Assembly (NCBI RefSeq): GCF_002211765.1
Contig: NZ_CP022133.1
Coordinates: 1,302,001 to 1,366,000 of the forward strand
DNA length: 64,000 nt
Direction of reading: 5' to 3'
From: Idiomarina piscisalsi
Lineage (GTDB): Bacteria; Pseudomonadota; Gammaproteobacteria; Enterobacterales; Alteromonadaceae
Positions 1 through 8,602 of the stretch are shown here, piece after piece. A program made the position numbers and the translations under genes. Numbering within the stretch: position 1 is the first letter of the stretch; every line of letters begins with the position of its first letter. The notes beneath the pieces were generated by a model that was given only the letters and a program-made list of their open reading frames with translations, made no database searches and was not told the DNA's origin.

Positions 1-25
1 TAAGTTAGGGTAGAAAAGGGAAGCA

Positions 26-847
26 ATGAAAACAGATATAAAAAAGGTTTGGCGTGCACTGCGACCAACAGTCAAATATGGCTTTAGCTTCAATGAGACA
101 AAGGATGTAGTCGCAGCGGCTGCGCTGCCGGTTGAAGAGTTAGCCCATCTACAACAGAAGTCATTGCCAGCGAAGGGAGCATCAAAAGGGGACCTTCTTG
201 ATGCGTTGGATGGCCTAATTTCGAGAGAGCCTGATCCTGATAAGGCGATACAGAATCTAGTAGCCGCCATGCTTGAGCAAAACAACCATCTCGAAGCGCG
301 TATTTCAGATTGCGCACAGAGGTTTGGGTGGAAATTAGTTGATGGACAGCTTCGTCCGCTGGACTTTCAAATCGATGATGCCGTCAAAGACTTTTCGGAA
401 GAGGTGAGAAACCTTCTTCGTACAGCATACCGCCGGTTTGGCGAAGGAGATTACTCGGGTGCAATGACCGCCGTATGTAGCGCATTAGACGCAGTCACAA
501 ACAACCTCTACAGAGTACATAATCTTGGAAACCCTAATGACGACTCATATCAGCAGAGAGTGTCTCGGTCATTTGCTGTCTTAGAGCTCGCCTACCGAGA
601 CAAATTTAGCCAGATGACAGATGATAGCAACGAAGTTAATAGGCTATGGCAAAACTATCGAGGCGCGATCAATCAAGCCGCTTACGTTATGGGCTCATTT
701 CGACGGAACGCTAGCGATGTGCATGGTGTGTCGGCATGCCCTCCGGAGTTGATCAGGCACGCGATCGACAGCGGCACTTTCATTATCAGGAGTATCACAT
801 ATGAAACTTCGGAAAACATCCAACAAGACGATGTTCTCGACTTCTAA
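26..847 (+). CDS. Abi_C/HEPN-type abortive infection-like protein
   Basis: A 273-aa soluble protein. The C-terminal half (from about residue 130) resembles the abortive infection C-terminal domain found in phage-defence proteins: an amphipathic helical region (YRRFGEGDYSGAMTAVCSA) followed by an Arg-Asn...His motif, R227-N228 with H233. That is the Rx4-6H signature of HEPN ribonuclease folds. The N-terminal half (1-125) is unrecognised. The start is supported by an AGGGA ribosome-binding sequence just upstream. It is the first complete gene of the defence cluster, 38 bp before a membrane-anchored gene and upstream of hsdM, all on the same strand. RNase activity in infected cells is the inferred role. 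It could instead be a non-catalytic HEPN-fold regulator. Confidence 0.6.
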   Translation: MKTDIKKVWRALRPTVKYGFSFNETKDVVAAAALPVEELAHLQQKSLPAKGASKGDLLDALDGLISREPDPDKAIQNLVAAMLEQNNHLEARISDCAQRFGWKLVDGQLRPLDFQIDDAVKDFSEEVRNLLRTAYRRFGEGDYSGAMTAVCSALDAVTNNLYRVHNLGNPNDDSYQQRVSRSFAVLELAYRDKFSQMTDDSNEVNRLWQNYRGAINQAAYVMGSFRRNASDVHGVSACPPELIRHAIDSGTFIIRSITYETSENIQQDDVLDF

Positions 848-884
848 AATCGAATCACCTTTTTATATTTCATATGGAGTATGA

Positions 885-1469
885 ATGGACACACAACAAT
901 TACTGGAAGCTGCGCAGACAATCGACATTCTGCGGTCGATGTTCTCCGATGAGAAAAACGAATGGTTGCCAGTTATAGCTGCTATTGGTGGTGCTTTCGT
1001 TGGCGGTGTTTCTACTTTCTTTCCTAGTTTCCTTCTAGAGAAGAGGAAATCAAAGCTGGAGAAACGTTCTGTAGAAATAGCAATTGTTTCTGAAATATCT
1101 GCTTTGTTAGAGGTCATAGAGCGTAGGGAGTACGTTCATGATTTAAAGGAAGAAATCGATTATCTCAAGAAAAATCCCGACAAGAAGGTTCAGTTTGCTG
1201 TAAAAGTCCCGGCGCACTACTCACAGGTTTATCAGCAGCATATTTCTAAGATTGGCCTTCTTCATCCAGAACTATCCGCAAGAATAATCCGGTTTCATCA
1301 GTTAATCGATTCAGTTGTTCAGGACATCTCGACTGACGGGGTTGTTGCAGATGCTGGAGGCGATCTAAAAGCGTTAGGCGAACTGCTGACAATATTCGAG
1401 TCAGCGGTAACTGTTGGTAGGGAGATAGTGGGAGAGAAAGTACAACAACCACGAAGGGCAGAAGGGTGA
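885..1469 (+). CDS. membrane-anchored protein of unknown function
   Basis: A 194-aa protein I do not recognise. Residues about 24-45 (WLPVIAAIGGAFVGGVSTFF) form one hydrophobic, glycine-rich membrane segment, followed by a basic stretch (LEKRKSKLEKR) that would place the remainder in the cytoplasm. The rest is a charged, helical, probably coiled-coil domain (VIERREYVHDLKEEIDYLKK). It sits between the HEPN-like gene and hsdM on the same strand, 59 bp before hsdM. This single-helix plus cytoplasmic helical layout is common for unassigned genes in defence islands. A link to restriction or abortive infection is inferred only from position. Confidence 0.6.
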   Translation: MDTQQLLEAAQTIDILRSMFSDEKNEWLPVIAAIGGAFVGGVSTFFPSFLLEKRKSKLEKRSVEIAIVSEISALLEVIERREYVHDLKEEIDYLKKNPDKKVQFAVKVPAHYSQVYQQHISKIGLLHPELSARIIRFHQLIDSVVQDISTDGVVADAGGDLKALGELLTIFESAVTVGREIVGEKVQQPRRAEG

Positions 1470-1528
1470 GACGCTCTGCTTCGTTAGTGGTATTATTTCT
1501 AACTTGAATTATTTTCACTGGACGAGAA

Positions 1529-2995
1529 ATGTTTGAACAAGCCTTTAAAAATATCGATGACATTCTTCACAAGGACGCCGGTTGCTCAAGCGAGCTGGAC
1601 TACACTGAGCAAACCAGTTGGATGCTGTTCCTTAAGTATTTGGATGACTTAGAGCGTGAACGCGAGCTGAATGCGCAGCTGGAAGCAAAAGAATACAACC
1701 ACATTATCGCGCCTGAGCATCGCTGGAGCACGTGGGCGGCACCGAAAGACGCTAACGGCAGCTTTGACCATAATAACGCGTTAACCGGCGATGACCTTAT
1801 CGACTACGTTGATGGTGAGCTTTTCCCGTACTTGAAGAGCTTTAAAAAGGCGGCGGAGAATCCGCACACCATCGAATACAAAATTGGTGAGATATTCGGT
1901 GAAATAAAGAACAAAGTTCAGAGCGGCTACTCATTGCGCGACGCCTTAGAGAAAGTGGACGAACTGCGCTTTCGCTCACAAGAAGAGAAGCACGAACTTA
2001 GCCACCTGTACGAAACCAAAATCAAAAATATGGGCAACGCTGGGCGTAACGGAGGCGAATATTACACACCGCGCCCACTCATTCGCGCAATGATAGACGT
2101 TATTCATCCGAGTATCGGTGAAACCATATACGATGGCGCTGCCGGGTCTGCTGGCTTCTTGTGTGAGGCATACGATTATTTGCGTCAAGGCGGGCGCGAG
2201 AAGAAACAACTGTCGACCAAAGACCTCGACACCCTGCAAAAATACACCTTCTACGCCAAAGAAAAGAAGTCACTGGCGTACGTTATCGCCATTATGAACA
2301 TGATTCTGCACGGCATTGAAGCGCCAAACGTTGTGCACACCAACACCCTTGCCGAGAGTGTTCAGGACATTCAACCGAGTAATCAGCATGACATTGTGCT
2401 GGCAAACCCTCCGTTTGGGGGCAAAGAGCGGAAAGAAGTGCAGCAGAACTTCAATATTAAAACCGGCGAAACCGCATTTTTGTTTTTGCAGCACTTTATG
2501 AAAATACTCAAACCGGGTGGGCGTGCGGCCATAGTCATTAAAAACACCTTCTTGAGCAATACCGACAACGCTTCCATAGCGCTGCGAAAAGAGCTGCTTG
2601 AAAACCATAACCTGCACACCATTCTCGACTGCCCGGCCAAGACATTTTTGGGGGCCGGTGTTAAAACCGTAGTGCTGTTCTTTACCAAAGGTGAACCCAC
2701 GCAAAACATTTGGTATTACCAACTCGACCCCGGCCGCAGTTTGGGTAAAACAAACCCGCTGAACGATAATGACTTGGAAGAATTTGTCAGCCTGCAAAAA
2801 GACAAAAAAGACTCCGATAAGTCCTGGTCAGTGAACGTATCAGACATTGATCAAGCAACTTGGGACTTATCTGTTAAAAACCCTAACGTCAAAGAGGAAG
2901 CGCCGCTTCGCGAACCAAAGGAAATTATCGCCGATATTATTGAATTGAATAAAGAAAGCGAAGCGATACTGGCTAAAATTCGGGAGCTGGTGTGA
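1529..2995 (+). CDS. hsdM: type I restriction-modification system, methyltransferase subunit
   Basis: N6-adenine DNA methyltransferase subunit (488 aa). With HsdS it forms the modification complex, and HsdR is added for restriction. The N-terminal helical HsdM domain (1-140) is followed by the Rossmann methyltransferase domain, with the AdoMet-binding motif DGAAGSAGF at 202-210 and the catalytic NPPF motif at 293-296. GNAGRNGGEYYTPRPL, just before motif I, is typical of the family. Length is normal. Its stop codon overlaps the hsdS start (TGATG), so M and S are translationally coupled. It is apparently intact and should protect host DNA at the sequence specified by the adjacent HsdS. Confidence 0.95.
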   Translation: MFEQAFKNIDDILHKDAGCSSELDYTEQTSWMLFLKYLDDLERERELNAQLEAKEYNHIIAPEHRWSTWAAPKDANGSFDHNNALTGDDLIDYVDGELFPYLKSFKKAAENPHTIEYKIGEIFGEIKNKVQSGYSLRDALEKVDELRFRSQEEKHELSHLYETKIKNMGNAGRNGGEYYTPRPLIRAMIDVIHPSIGETIYDGAAGSAGFLCEAYDYLRQGGREKKQLSTKDLDTLQKYTFYAKEKKSLAYVIAIMNMILHGIEAPNVVHTNTLAESVQDIQPSNQHDIVLANPPFGGKERKEVQQNFNIKTGETAFLFLQHFMKILKPGGRAAIVIKNTFLSNTDNASIALRKELLENHNLHTILDCPAKTFLGAGVKTVVLFFTKGEPTQNIWYYQLDPGRSLGKTNPLNDNDLEEFVSLQKDKKDSDKSWSVNVSDIDQATWDLSVKNPNVKEEAPLREPKEIIADIIELNKESEAILAKIRELV

Positions 2996-4161
2996 TGGGA
3001 TGGAGCTATATAGAACTGAGCCAGATTTGCGATATTTTGGATAAAAGGCGAAAACCAATAACCAAAAAAAACAGAGTTCCGGGGCCTTATCCGTATTTTG
3101 GCGCTAGCGGGGTTTTGGACTATGTTGATGACTTCATTTTCGATGAAGAATTGGTTTTACTTGGTGAAGACGGCGCTAAGTGGGGAGAGGGTGAAAATTC
3201 GGCGTTTAGTATCTCGGGAAAAACTTGGGTCAATAATCATGCCCATGTTTTAAGACCCGACCGAGACAAAATTCTCGATTCTTGGTTAATTTATTATTTA
3301 AATGCGTCAGATCTCAGTCCGTTTATCTCTGGAATGACTGTACCAAAGTTGAACCAAGGCCGACTGAGAGAAATCGAAATACCAATTCCACCAATTAGTG
3401 AACAAAAACGCATTGTAGCCATTCTCGACGAAGCCTTTGCCGATATCGACAAAGCCCGAGCGCTGACTGAGCGAAACCTTGAAAATGCTCGTGAGTTGTT
3501 TGAAAGTTATTTGCAAAGTGTGCTTACTGATCACTTTTGTGATGCGGAGGAAGTAAATCTGGGAGACGAAATCGATTTACTTACAGGTTTTGCTTTTAAA
3601 AGCAAAGACTACTCTACAGATGCTAATGCTATACCCTTGGTTAGAGGGGATAACATTATCCAAGGCAGCTTACGCTGGAAAGGAGTCAAGCGTTGGCCGA
3701 TGGAAAGCTCGGGCGAGTATTCGAAGTATTACTTAGAGCGAAACGATTTGGTTTTAGCTATGGATCGAACATGGGTAAAAGCAGGTATGAAGTTTGCGAT
3801 TATAAACTCTGATGATTTACCTGCCTTGCTTGTGCAACGAGTTGCCAGATTAAGGTGTTTAGAAACGCTATTACCGAAATACCTCTACTATTTATTGGGA
3901 AGCAAACTTTTTGAAAAATATGTATTGTCTATTCAGACGGGGTTGGGGGTTCCGCATATAAGCGGAAAACAAATACAAGCGTTTCGTTTTAAAAGGCCTA
4001 ATGTCGACCAACAAAAAAAGGTAATAGCTGCATTAACGTCAGTATCAGAAAATGCAAAACATCTTTGCGAAAACTACTCCTCTAAACTAGAGACGTTAGA
4101 TGAACTAAAAAAATCTCTGCTCCAAAAAGCATTTACTGGTGAGCTCACAAAAGCTGCCTGA
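2995..4161 (+). CDS. hsdS: type I restriction-modification system, specificity subunit
   Basis: DNA-recognition subunit (388 aa from the ATG at 2995). Two target-recognition domains (about residues 1-130 and 190-345) are each followed by a conserved helical spacer: IPIPPISEQKRIVAILDEAF near 135-155, and a C-terminal RPNVDQQKKVIAALTSV region ending in KKSLLQKAFTGEL. The overall layout is that of a complete two-TRD HsdS, so a bipartite asymmetric target is expected, but it cannot be read from sequence. A GTG three bases upstream is also in frame; I chose the ATG because it overlaps the hsdM stop as TGATG. No second hsdS copy, inverted repeats or invertase is nearby, so shuffling of specificity is not suggested. 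Confidence 0.93.
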   Translation: MGWSYIELSQICDILDKRRKPITKKNRVPGPYPYFGASGVLDYVDDFIFDEELVLLGEDGAKWGEGENSAFSISGKTWVNNHAHVLRPDRDKILDSWLIYYLNASDLSPFISGMTVPKLNQGRLREIEIPIPPISEQKRIVAILDEAFADIDKARALTERNLENARELFESYLQSVLTDHFCDAEEVNLGDEIDLLTGFAFKSKDYSTDANAIPLVRGDNIIQGSLRWKGVKRWPMESSGEYSKYYLERNDLVLAMDRTWVKAGMKFAIINSDDLPALLVQRVARLRCLETLLPKYLYYLLGSKLFEKYVLSIQTGLGVPHISGKQIQAFRFKRPNVDQQKKVIAALTSVSENAKHLCENYSSKLETLDELKKSLLQKAFTGELTKAA

Positions 4162-4222
4162 ACATGATATAAACAATTAATAAGATTAGCGGAACGCAAA
4201 AGCACAACGTAAAGGATTCACT

Positions 4223-6679
4223 ATGCCCATGCGCAACGAAGCGGACACCCGTGCTGAACTCATAGACCCCAAGCTGCTGGCAGCGGGCTGGGGTGTTACC
4301 GACGACAGCTACATTCGTCGGGAAGTTAGCATTACGCAGGGGCGCATTATTGGCGGCGGCAAACGTGCAGCCAAGCTAAGCAGTGATTATGTATTGGAGT
4401 ACAAAGGTCGTAAGCTGGCGGCCATAGAAGCAAAAAAAGAAAGCCTCAGTTACAGCGAGGGCGTACGACAAGCCAAAGACTATGCCGAGCGTCTGCAATG
4501 CCGGTTTGGATACGCCACCAACGGCCACGACATTTACCAAATTGACCTACAGACAGGCAAAGAGCAGTTGGTCGATGCCTTTTTAAACCCGGACGAGCTC
4601 TGGAAACAAACCTTTAATCCTGAAAGCGGTGAGGACGAGCCCGACTATTCTCCAGTATGGCGTGAGCGCTTCGCCGAAATTCCGTTTGAAGCTAAAGGTG
4701 ACTGGTCTCCTCGCTATTATCAGGAAAACGCCATTAATAATTCCCTGGAAGCAATCGCTCAGGGGAATGAGCGTGTCCTACTGACGCTGGCAACCGGCAC
4801 AGGTAAAACCTGTATAGCCTTTCAAATAGCCTGGAAGTTGTTTCACAGTCGCTGGAGTTTAAGGGCAAGCAAGAACCCAAGCTCTGCCAAGCGCCGTCCG
4901 CGCATTCTGTTTCTGGCTGATCGTAACGTATTAGCCAATCAGGCGGCTCGCGACTTTTTGCCCTTTGGTGAAGACGCCGTGAAACGCATTAGCCCGGATG
5001 AAATTAAAAAGGACGGCAGGCCACCGAAAAATGGCAGTGTATTTTTCACCATATTCCAGACGTTCATGAGCGGCGGTGAAGACGAGGAGGGCAACCCAAC
5101 CCCCTATTTTGGTGAGTACCCTGAGGACTTTTTCGACTTCATTATTATTGACGAGTGTCACCGTGGCGGTGCTAATGACGAAAGCAGTTGGCGCGAGATT
5201 CTCGACTACTTTTCGCCAGCGGTTCAGTTAGGCCTAACGGCCACGCCCAAACGCACGGTTAACGCCGACACCTATGGTTACTTTGGTGAGCCGGTTTACA
5301 GCTATGCGCTGAAAGACGGTATTAACGACGGCTTTTTAACGCCTTTTAAAGTGTTGCCCATTATCGGCACTATGGACGAATACGTATATACGCCGGGCGA
5401 CGGCACTGTGGTTAAAGGCGAACCAGAGCCGGGCAAGGTTTACAAAGAAGGCGACTTTAACCGCATTATTACCATTCCCGAGCGCGAAAAAATGCGTGTA
5501 CGCTACTGGATGGATTTATTTAATCCGCGTGAGAAAACCATTGTGTTTTGCGCCACGCAAGAGCACGCCGGTATGGTGCGTGACTTTATTAATCAGTATG
5601 CGGTGGAGCGCGGCTGGACAACTAACAGCAGTTATTGTGTGCGAGTAACGGCGAATGACGGTGTCTCCGGCGAGAACGATTTGAATACCTTTCAGGACAA
5701 CGAGAAAACCATACCGACGGTACTGACGACTTCACGCAAGCTGTCCACGGGCGTCGATGCTAAAAACGTACGGCACATAGTGCTGATGCGGCCCTGTAAC
5801 AACATGATTGAGTTTAAGCAGATTATCGGGCGCGGCACACGCATGTACGAGGGTAAGGACTACTTTACCGTTTATGACTTTGTGAAGGCGCATTACAACT
5901 TTGCCGACCCAGAATGGGACGGCGAACCCATAGAGCCGGATGTGTGCGAGCAATGCGGTGAAGTGCGTTGTGTATGTCCGCCGGAAGAGAAACCAGAGCC
6001 CAGCGCGTGTTCGGTCTGTGGTCAGAAGCCCTGTATTTGTGAAAAGCCGGAACCCGAACCGTGTCCTGATTGCGGTCAAAAACCATGTGCTTGCGAGAAG
6101 AAAATTGTCCTGAAATTGTCGGACGGTAAAGCCCGTACCATTAAGCATATTTCATCAGCGCTTTACTGGAGCCCGGACGGTAAGCCCATTACCGCAAAAG
6201 AGTTTATTGAGCGTCTGTTTGATGACTTACCGCAGTTCTTCAAAGACGAAGATCAGCTGCGCGAAATTTGGAGTGACCCGGATACCCGCGAAAAGCTGAT
6301 GGAAGATTTAGCCGAAGCTGGTTACGATGAAGAAAAGCTCGACGACATGAAAGCACTTATTGATGCCAAAGACAGCGATGTGTATGACATGCTTGCTTAT
6401 GTTGCCTGGGCCAGCGAAACCCACACCCGTGAGGAGCGTGTGCGTAGAGCGCATCCTGCAATTGGGGAAGCGTATGTGAATTACAAACAGCAGGAGTTTA
6501 TTAACTTTGTGCTCAGCAAATATGTGGAAGACGGCGTGACTGAACTGTCCACCAGCAAAATGCGCAACCTGATAGAGCTGAAATACAACACCATTAGCGA
6601 CGCCTCAGAAGAGCTCGGCCCACCTAACGTTATTCGCGAAACCTTTGTTGGTTTTCAGCGGTTTTTGTATGGGGATTAA
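4223..6679 (+). CDS. hsdR: type I restriction-modification system, restriction/translocase subunit
   Basis: ATP-dependent translocase-nuclease (818 aa). The N-terminal PD-(D/E)xK nuclease shows D55 and E69-A-K71. The superfamily 2 motor has Walker A ATGTGKT (190-196), DECH box (310-313), TATPKRT, and the late motif QIIGRGTRM. The C-terminal part looks like the EcoEI-type R-subunit domain. Residues 575-624, between motor and C-terminal domain, hold three tandem C-x2-C-G-x3-C-x-C modules (12 cysteines) joined by Pro/Glu-rich linkers, probably metal-binding. It lies 61 bp after hsdS on the same strand and ends next to an oxygenase gene. All catalytic motifs are intact. Assignment to the EcoAI/EcoEI (IB-like) subclass is inference. 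Confidence 0.94.
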   Translation: MPMRNEADTRAELIDPKLLAAGWGVTDDSYIRREVSITQGRIIGGGKRAAKLSSDYVLEYKGRKLAAIEAKKESLSYSEGVRQAKDYAERLQCRFGYATNGHDIYQIDLQTGKEQLVDAFLNPDELWKQTFNPESGEDEPDYSPVWRERFAEIPFEAKGDWSPRYYQENAINNSLEAIAQGNERVLLTLATGTGKTCIAFQIAWKLFHSRWSLRASKNPSSAKRRPRILFLADRNVLANQAARDFLPFGEDAVKRISPDEIKKDGRPPKNGSVFFTIFQTFMSGGEDEEGNPTPYFGEYPEDFFDFIIIDECHRGGANDESSWREILDYFSPAVQLGLTATPKRTVNADTYGYFGEPVYSYALKDGINDGFLTPFKVLPIIGTMDEYVYTPGDGTVVKGEPEPGKVYKEGDFNRIITIPEREKMRVRYWMDLFNPREKTIVFCATQEHAGMVRDFINQYAVERGWTTNSSYCVRVTANDGVSGENDLNTFQDNEKTIPTVLTTSRKLSTGVDAKNVRHIVLMRPCNNMIEFKQIIGRGTRMYEGKDYFTVYDFVKAHYNFADPEWDGEPIEPDVCEQCGEVRCVCPPEEKPEPSACSVCGQKPCICEKPEPEPCPDCGQKPCACEKKIVLKLSDGKARTIKHISSALYWSPDGKPITAKEFIERLFDDLPQFFKDEDQLREIWSDPDTREKLMEDLAEAGYDEEKLDDMKALIDAKDSDVYDMLAYVAWASETHTREERVRRAHPAIGEAYVNYKQQEFINFVLSKYVEDGVTELSTSKMRNLIELKYNTISDASEELGPPNVIRETFVGFQRFLYGD

Positions 6680-6680
6680 T

Positions 6681-7358
6681 GTGTCAATGAGTAGTGTTCA
6701 TTTGGATGTAAAGCAAGAGCTATCTGAAAAAGGGTTCGTTTTTATTCCAAGGTGGAAACTGGAGCTTTCTATAAATGAGTTGGCAAGTAATGTGGGAAAA
6801 GTCGTAAAAATTTCTGATTACTTAAATCACTCAATGATCCCCGATGTTCAAAAAGTTACGCCAAAGGAAAGGGAAAGCTCAATTAAAAGTCATTACAGTG
6901 GTGAATTTGGATTAAATGCTTTTCCCTTGCATACTGATCTTGCCCACTGGGGAAAGCCGCCTAAATATATAATGATGAGATGCATTAACGGTAATGAAAG
7001 AGTAGCTACAAAAGTTCTTCCGTTAAATATTATCTGGGAGATCTTGCAAGACCATGGGTTGCGAAGAGCAGTTGTAAAAACTAGGGGAAGGCGGTGCTGC
7101 TTACTACCGCTTCTGTTCAACACTAATGAAGAGCAATGCATACGTTGGGATTCCCATTTTCTTGAGCCAGTGAATGAAAGTGCGAGCGTAATACGAGATT
7201 TAATGTTAAGCAAAAAGGTATGGGACCTAGCTATAGATATAAAGTTGAAGAACTTTGGGGACACGCTAATTCTTAACAATCACTCACATTTTCATGGGCG
7301 CTCAAAGGTTTCGTCTGATTGTGTCGACAGAGAATTAGAACGAATTTATTTTAATTAA
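6681..7358 (+). CDS. TauD/TfdA-like Fe(II)/2-oxoglutarate-dependent oxygenase
   Basis: About 225 aa. The iron ligands fit a clavaminate synthase/TauD fold: an H-x-D motif in FPLHTDLAHWG (His84, Asp86 in this numbering) and a distal histidine and arginine in NNHSHFHGRSKV (His205, Arg207). A further arginine in RELERIYF near the C-terminus could bind 2-oxoglutarate. The start is uncertain: GTG at 6681 has GGGGA five bases upstream, while ATG at 6669 or 6687 is also in frame. The gene begins at the hsdR stop and lies 12 bp before the next gene, so it belongs to the hsd operon. The substrate is unknown. A small molecule, tRNA or a DNA base are all possible. Confidence 0.65.
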   Translation: MSMSSVHLDVKQELSEKGFVFIPRWKLELSINELASNVGKVVKISDYLNHSMIPDVQKVTPKERESSIKSHYSGEFGLNAFPLHTDLAHWGKPPKYIMMRCINGNERVATKVLPLNIIWEILQDHGLRRAVVKTRGRRCCLLPLLFNTNEEQCIRWDSHFLEPVNESASVIRDLMLSKKVWDLAIDIKLKNFGDTLILNNHSHFHGRSKVSSDCVDRELERIYFN

Positions 7359-7370
7359 TAGAGTTATGAA

Positions 7371-8345
7371 ATGATCGAAAAAACAACAGAAAACCCGTGG
7401 AGTTCAGACGCGCTTTTTGCTAAGTCTTTAACCTACCTAGAGCAAATGGAGGCGAGTATAGCTGATGATTGGCAGTTTGGATTGTGGTCTTCACTAAGTC
7501 TTGAGTTGTTGGCTAGAGCGGCATTATCAAATATTTCGCCAGTGCTACTTGCTGATTCAAAAAACTGGAGAAATATTACTTTTGCTCTAGGCAGCGCTCC
7601 AACGGTAAAGAAGTTTAGCCCAATATCGATATCTACAAAGGAAGTTCTTGGTAGATTGAAGGAGTTACTACCCGAGTTTACGGAAGAAATGGCTGGCTTT
7701 TGCTCAAAACATACTGACGATCGGAATGCGGAACTTCACTCTGGTGAGGTGATATTTGGCCAAAACGGTACATCACGGTGGCTTCCTCGCTTTTACCAGT
7801 CTTGCGATGTTTTGCTCAGATCTATGGGAAAGACTTTGCAAGATTACGTCTCCGATGCAAGTCATGCCCAATCACTTATCACATCGTTGGGTGACGATGC
7901 ATCAAAAAGTGTTAAGCAAGATATAGCCGCCCACTCCAAGGTTTGGGAAAACAAGTCTGAATCTGATAAAGAAAATGCTGTGCTTCAGGCTGTAACTTGG
8001 GCAACAAGACAGTCCGGTCACAGAGTAAAATGTCCCTCATGTTCAAATACCGCTCTACTGCATGGGGCGCCAGTTGGAGCAGTCGCAACTCAAATCAATG
8101 AGGGAGACGATGAAGTTATCCAACGACAATCCATGTTACCTTCAAGTTTCGAATGCATAGCTTGTGGGCTCAAGATTTCGGGCTACTCGAAGTTATCTGC
8201 GTGCGGTCTTGGTGACACATTCTCAGAGAAAACAACATATACTCCAGCTGAATTTTTTGAGCTATACACAGAAGATGAGTTGCAGGAGGCAAGAGATGAA
8301 GTTGAAGCGTCTTACGAATATGAACCCGACTTTAACGAATACTAA
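7371..8345 (+). CDS. HEPN-like protein with C-terminal zinc ribbon
   Basis: A 324-aa protein of no named family I recognise. The N-terminal helical region has DDRNAELHSG with R118-N119-x3-H123, a good fit to the Rx4-6H motif of HEPN ribonuclease domains. The C-terminal part has paired cysteines, C221-P-S-C224 and C262-I-A-C265, separated by about 37 residues, as in a treble-clef or zinc-ribbon fold. The tail is strongly acidic. It is the last gene of the rightward hsd operon, 12 bp after the oxygenase, and converges on the leftward accessory genes. By context it may be an RNA-cleaving defence effector or an accessory of the restriction system. The HEPN call rests on one motif. Confidence 0.5.
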   Translation: MIEKTTENPWSSDALFAKSLTYLEQMEASIADDWQFGLWSSLSLELLARAALSNISPVLLADSKNWRNITFALGSAPTVKKFSPISISTKEVLGRLKELLPEFTEEMAGFCSKHTDDRNAELHSGEVIFGQNGTSRWLPRFYQSCDVLLRSMGKTLQDYVSDASHAQSLITSLGDDASKSVKQDIAAHSKVWENKSESDKENAVLQAVTWATRQSGHRVKCPSCSNTALLHGAPVGAVATQINEGDDEVIQRQSMLPSSFECIACGLKISGYSKLSACGLGDTFSEKTTYTPAEFFELYTEDELQEARDEVEASYEYEPDFNEY

Positions 8346-8370
8346 AAGCCGGTATAATGAACGGTGAGAA

Positions 8371-8598
8371 CTAATTTCTATCCTTGCGACTCGCTAACTC
8401 ATTAAGAGCCTGATTTGTCTCTTCTGCATTGACGAGCTGCAAAAAGTTTATTTTGTTGACCTTGTAGAGCACTATACCAAATCCTAAGACGGTTCCAGCA
8501 AAATCATTTAAGTATATCGCGATAGCGATTACAACGGTGAATATGGCAGTCCAAAGCGCACTCGCAAAGCTTATGTTTTTAACTGTTTTCGCTCCCAT
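8371..8598 (-). CDS. small two-helix membrane protein
   Basis: A 75-aa protein. Residues about 10-30 (FASALWTAIFTVVIAIAIYL) and 33-48 (AGTVLGFGIVLYKV) look like two membrane helices or a hairpin, followed by a polar tail (NAEETNQALNELASRKDRN). The start lies 4 bp after the stop of the DUF429-like gene, so the two are co-transcribed. No family is recognised. It is the last leftward gene of the transposon accessory module and converges with the defence operon 25 bp away. Confidence 0.5.
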   Translation of the reverse strand: MGAKTVKNISFASALWTAIFTVVIAIAIYLNDFAGTVLGFGIVLYKVNKINFLQLVNAEETNQALNELASRKDRN

Positions 8599-8602
8599 AC
8601 AA

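Noticed and set aside
2995..4161. Phase-variable hsdS system
   Set aside because: Only one hsdS gene, with no inverted repeats, silent cassettes or invertase nearby and no long simple repeats.
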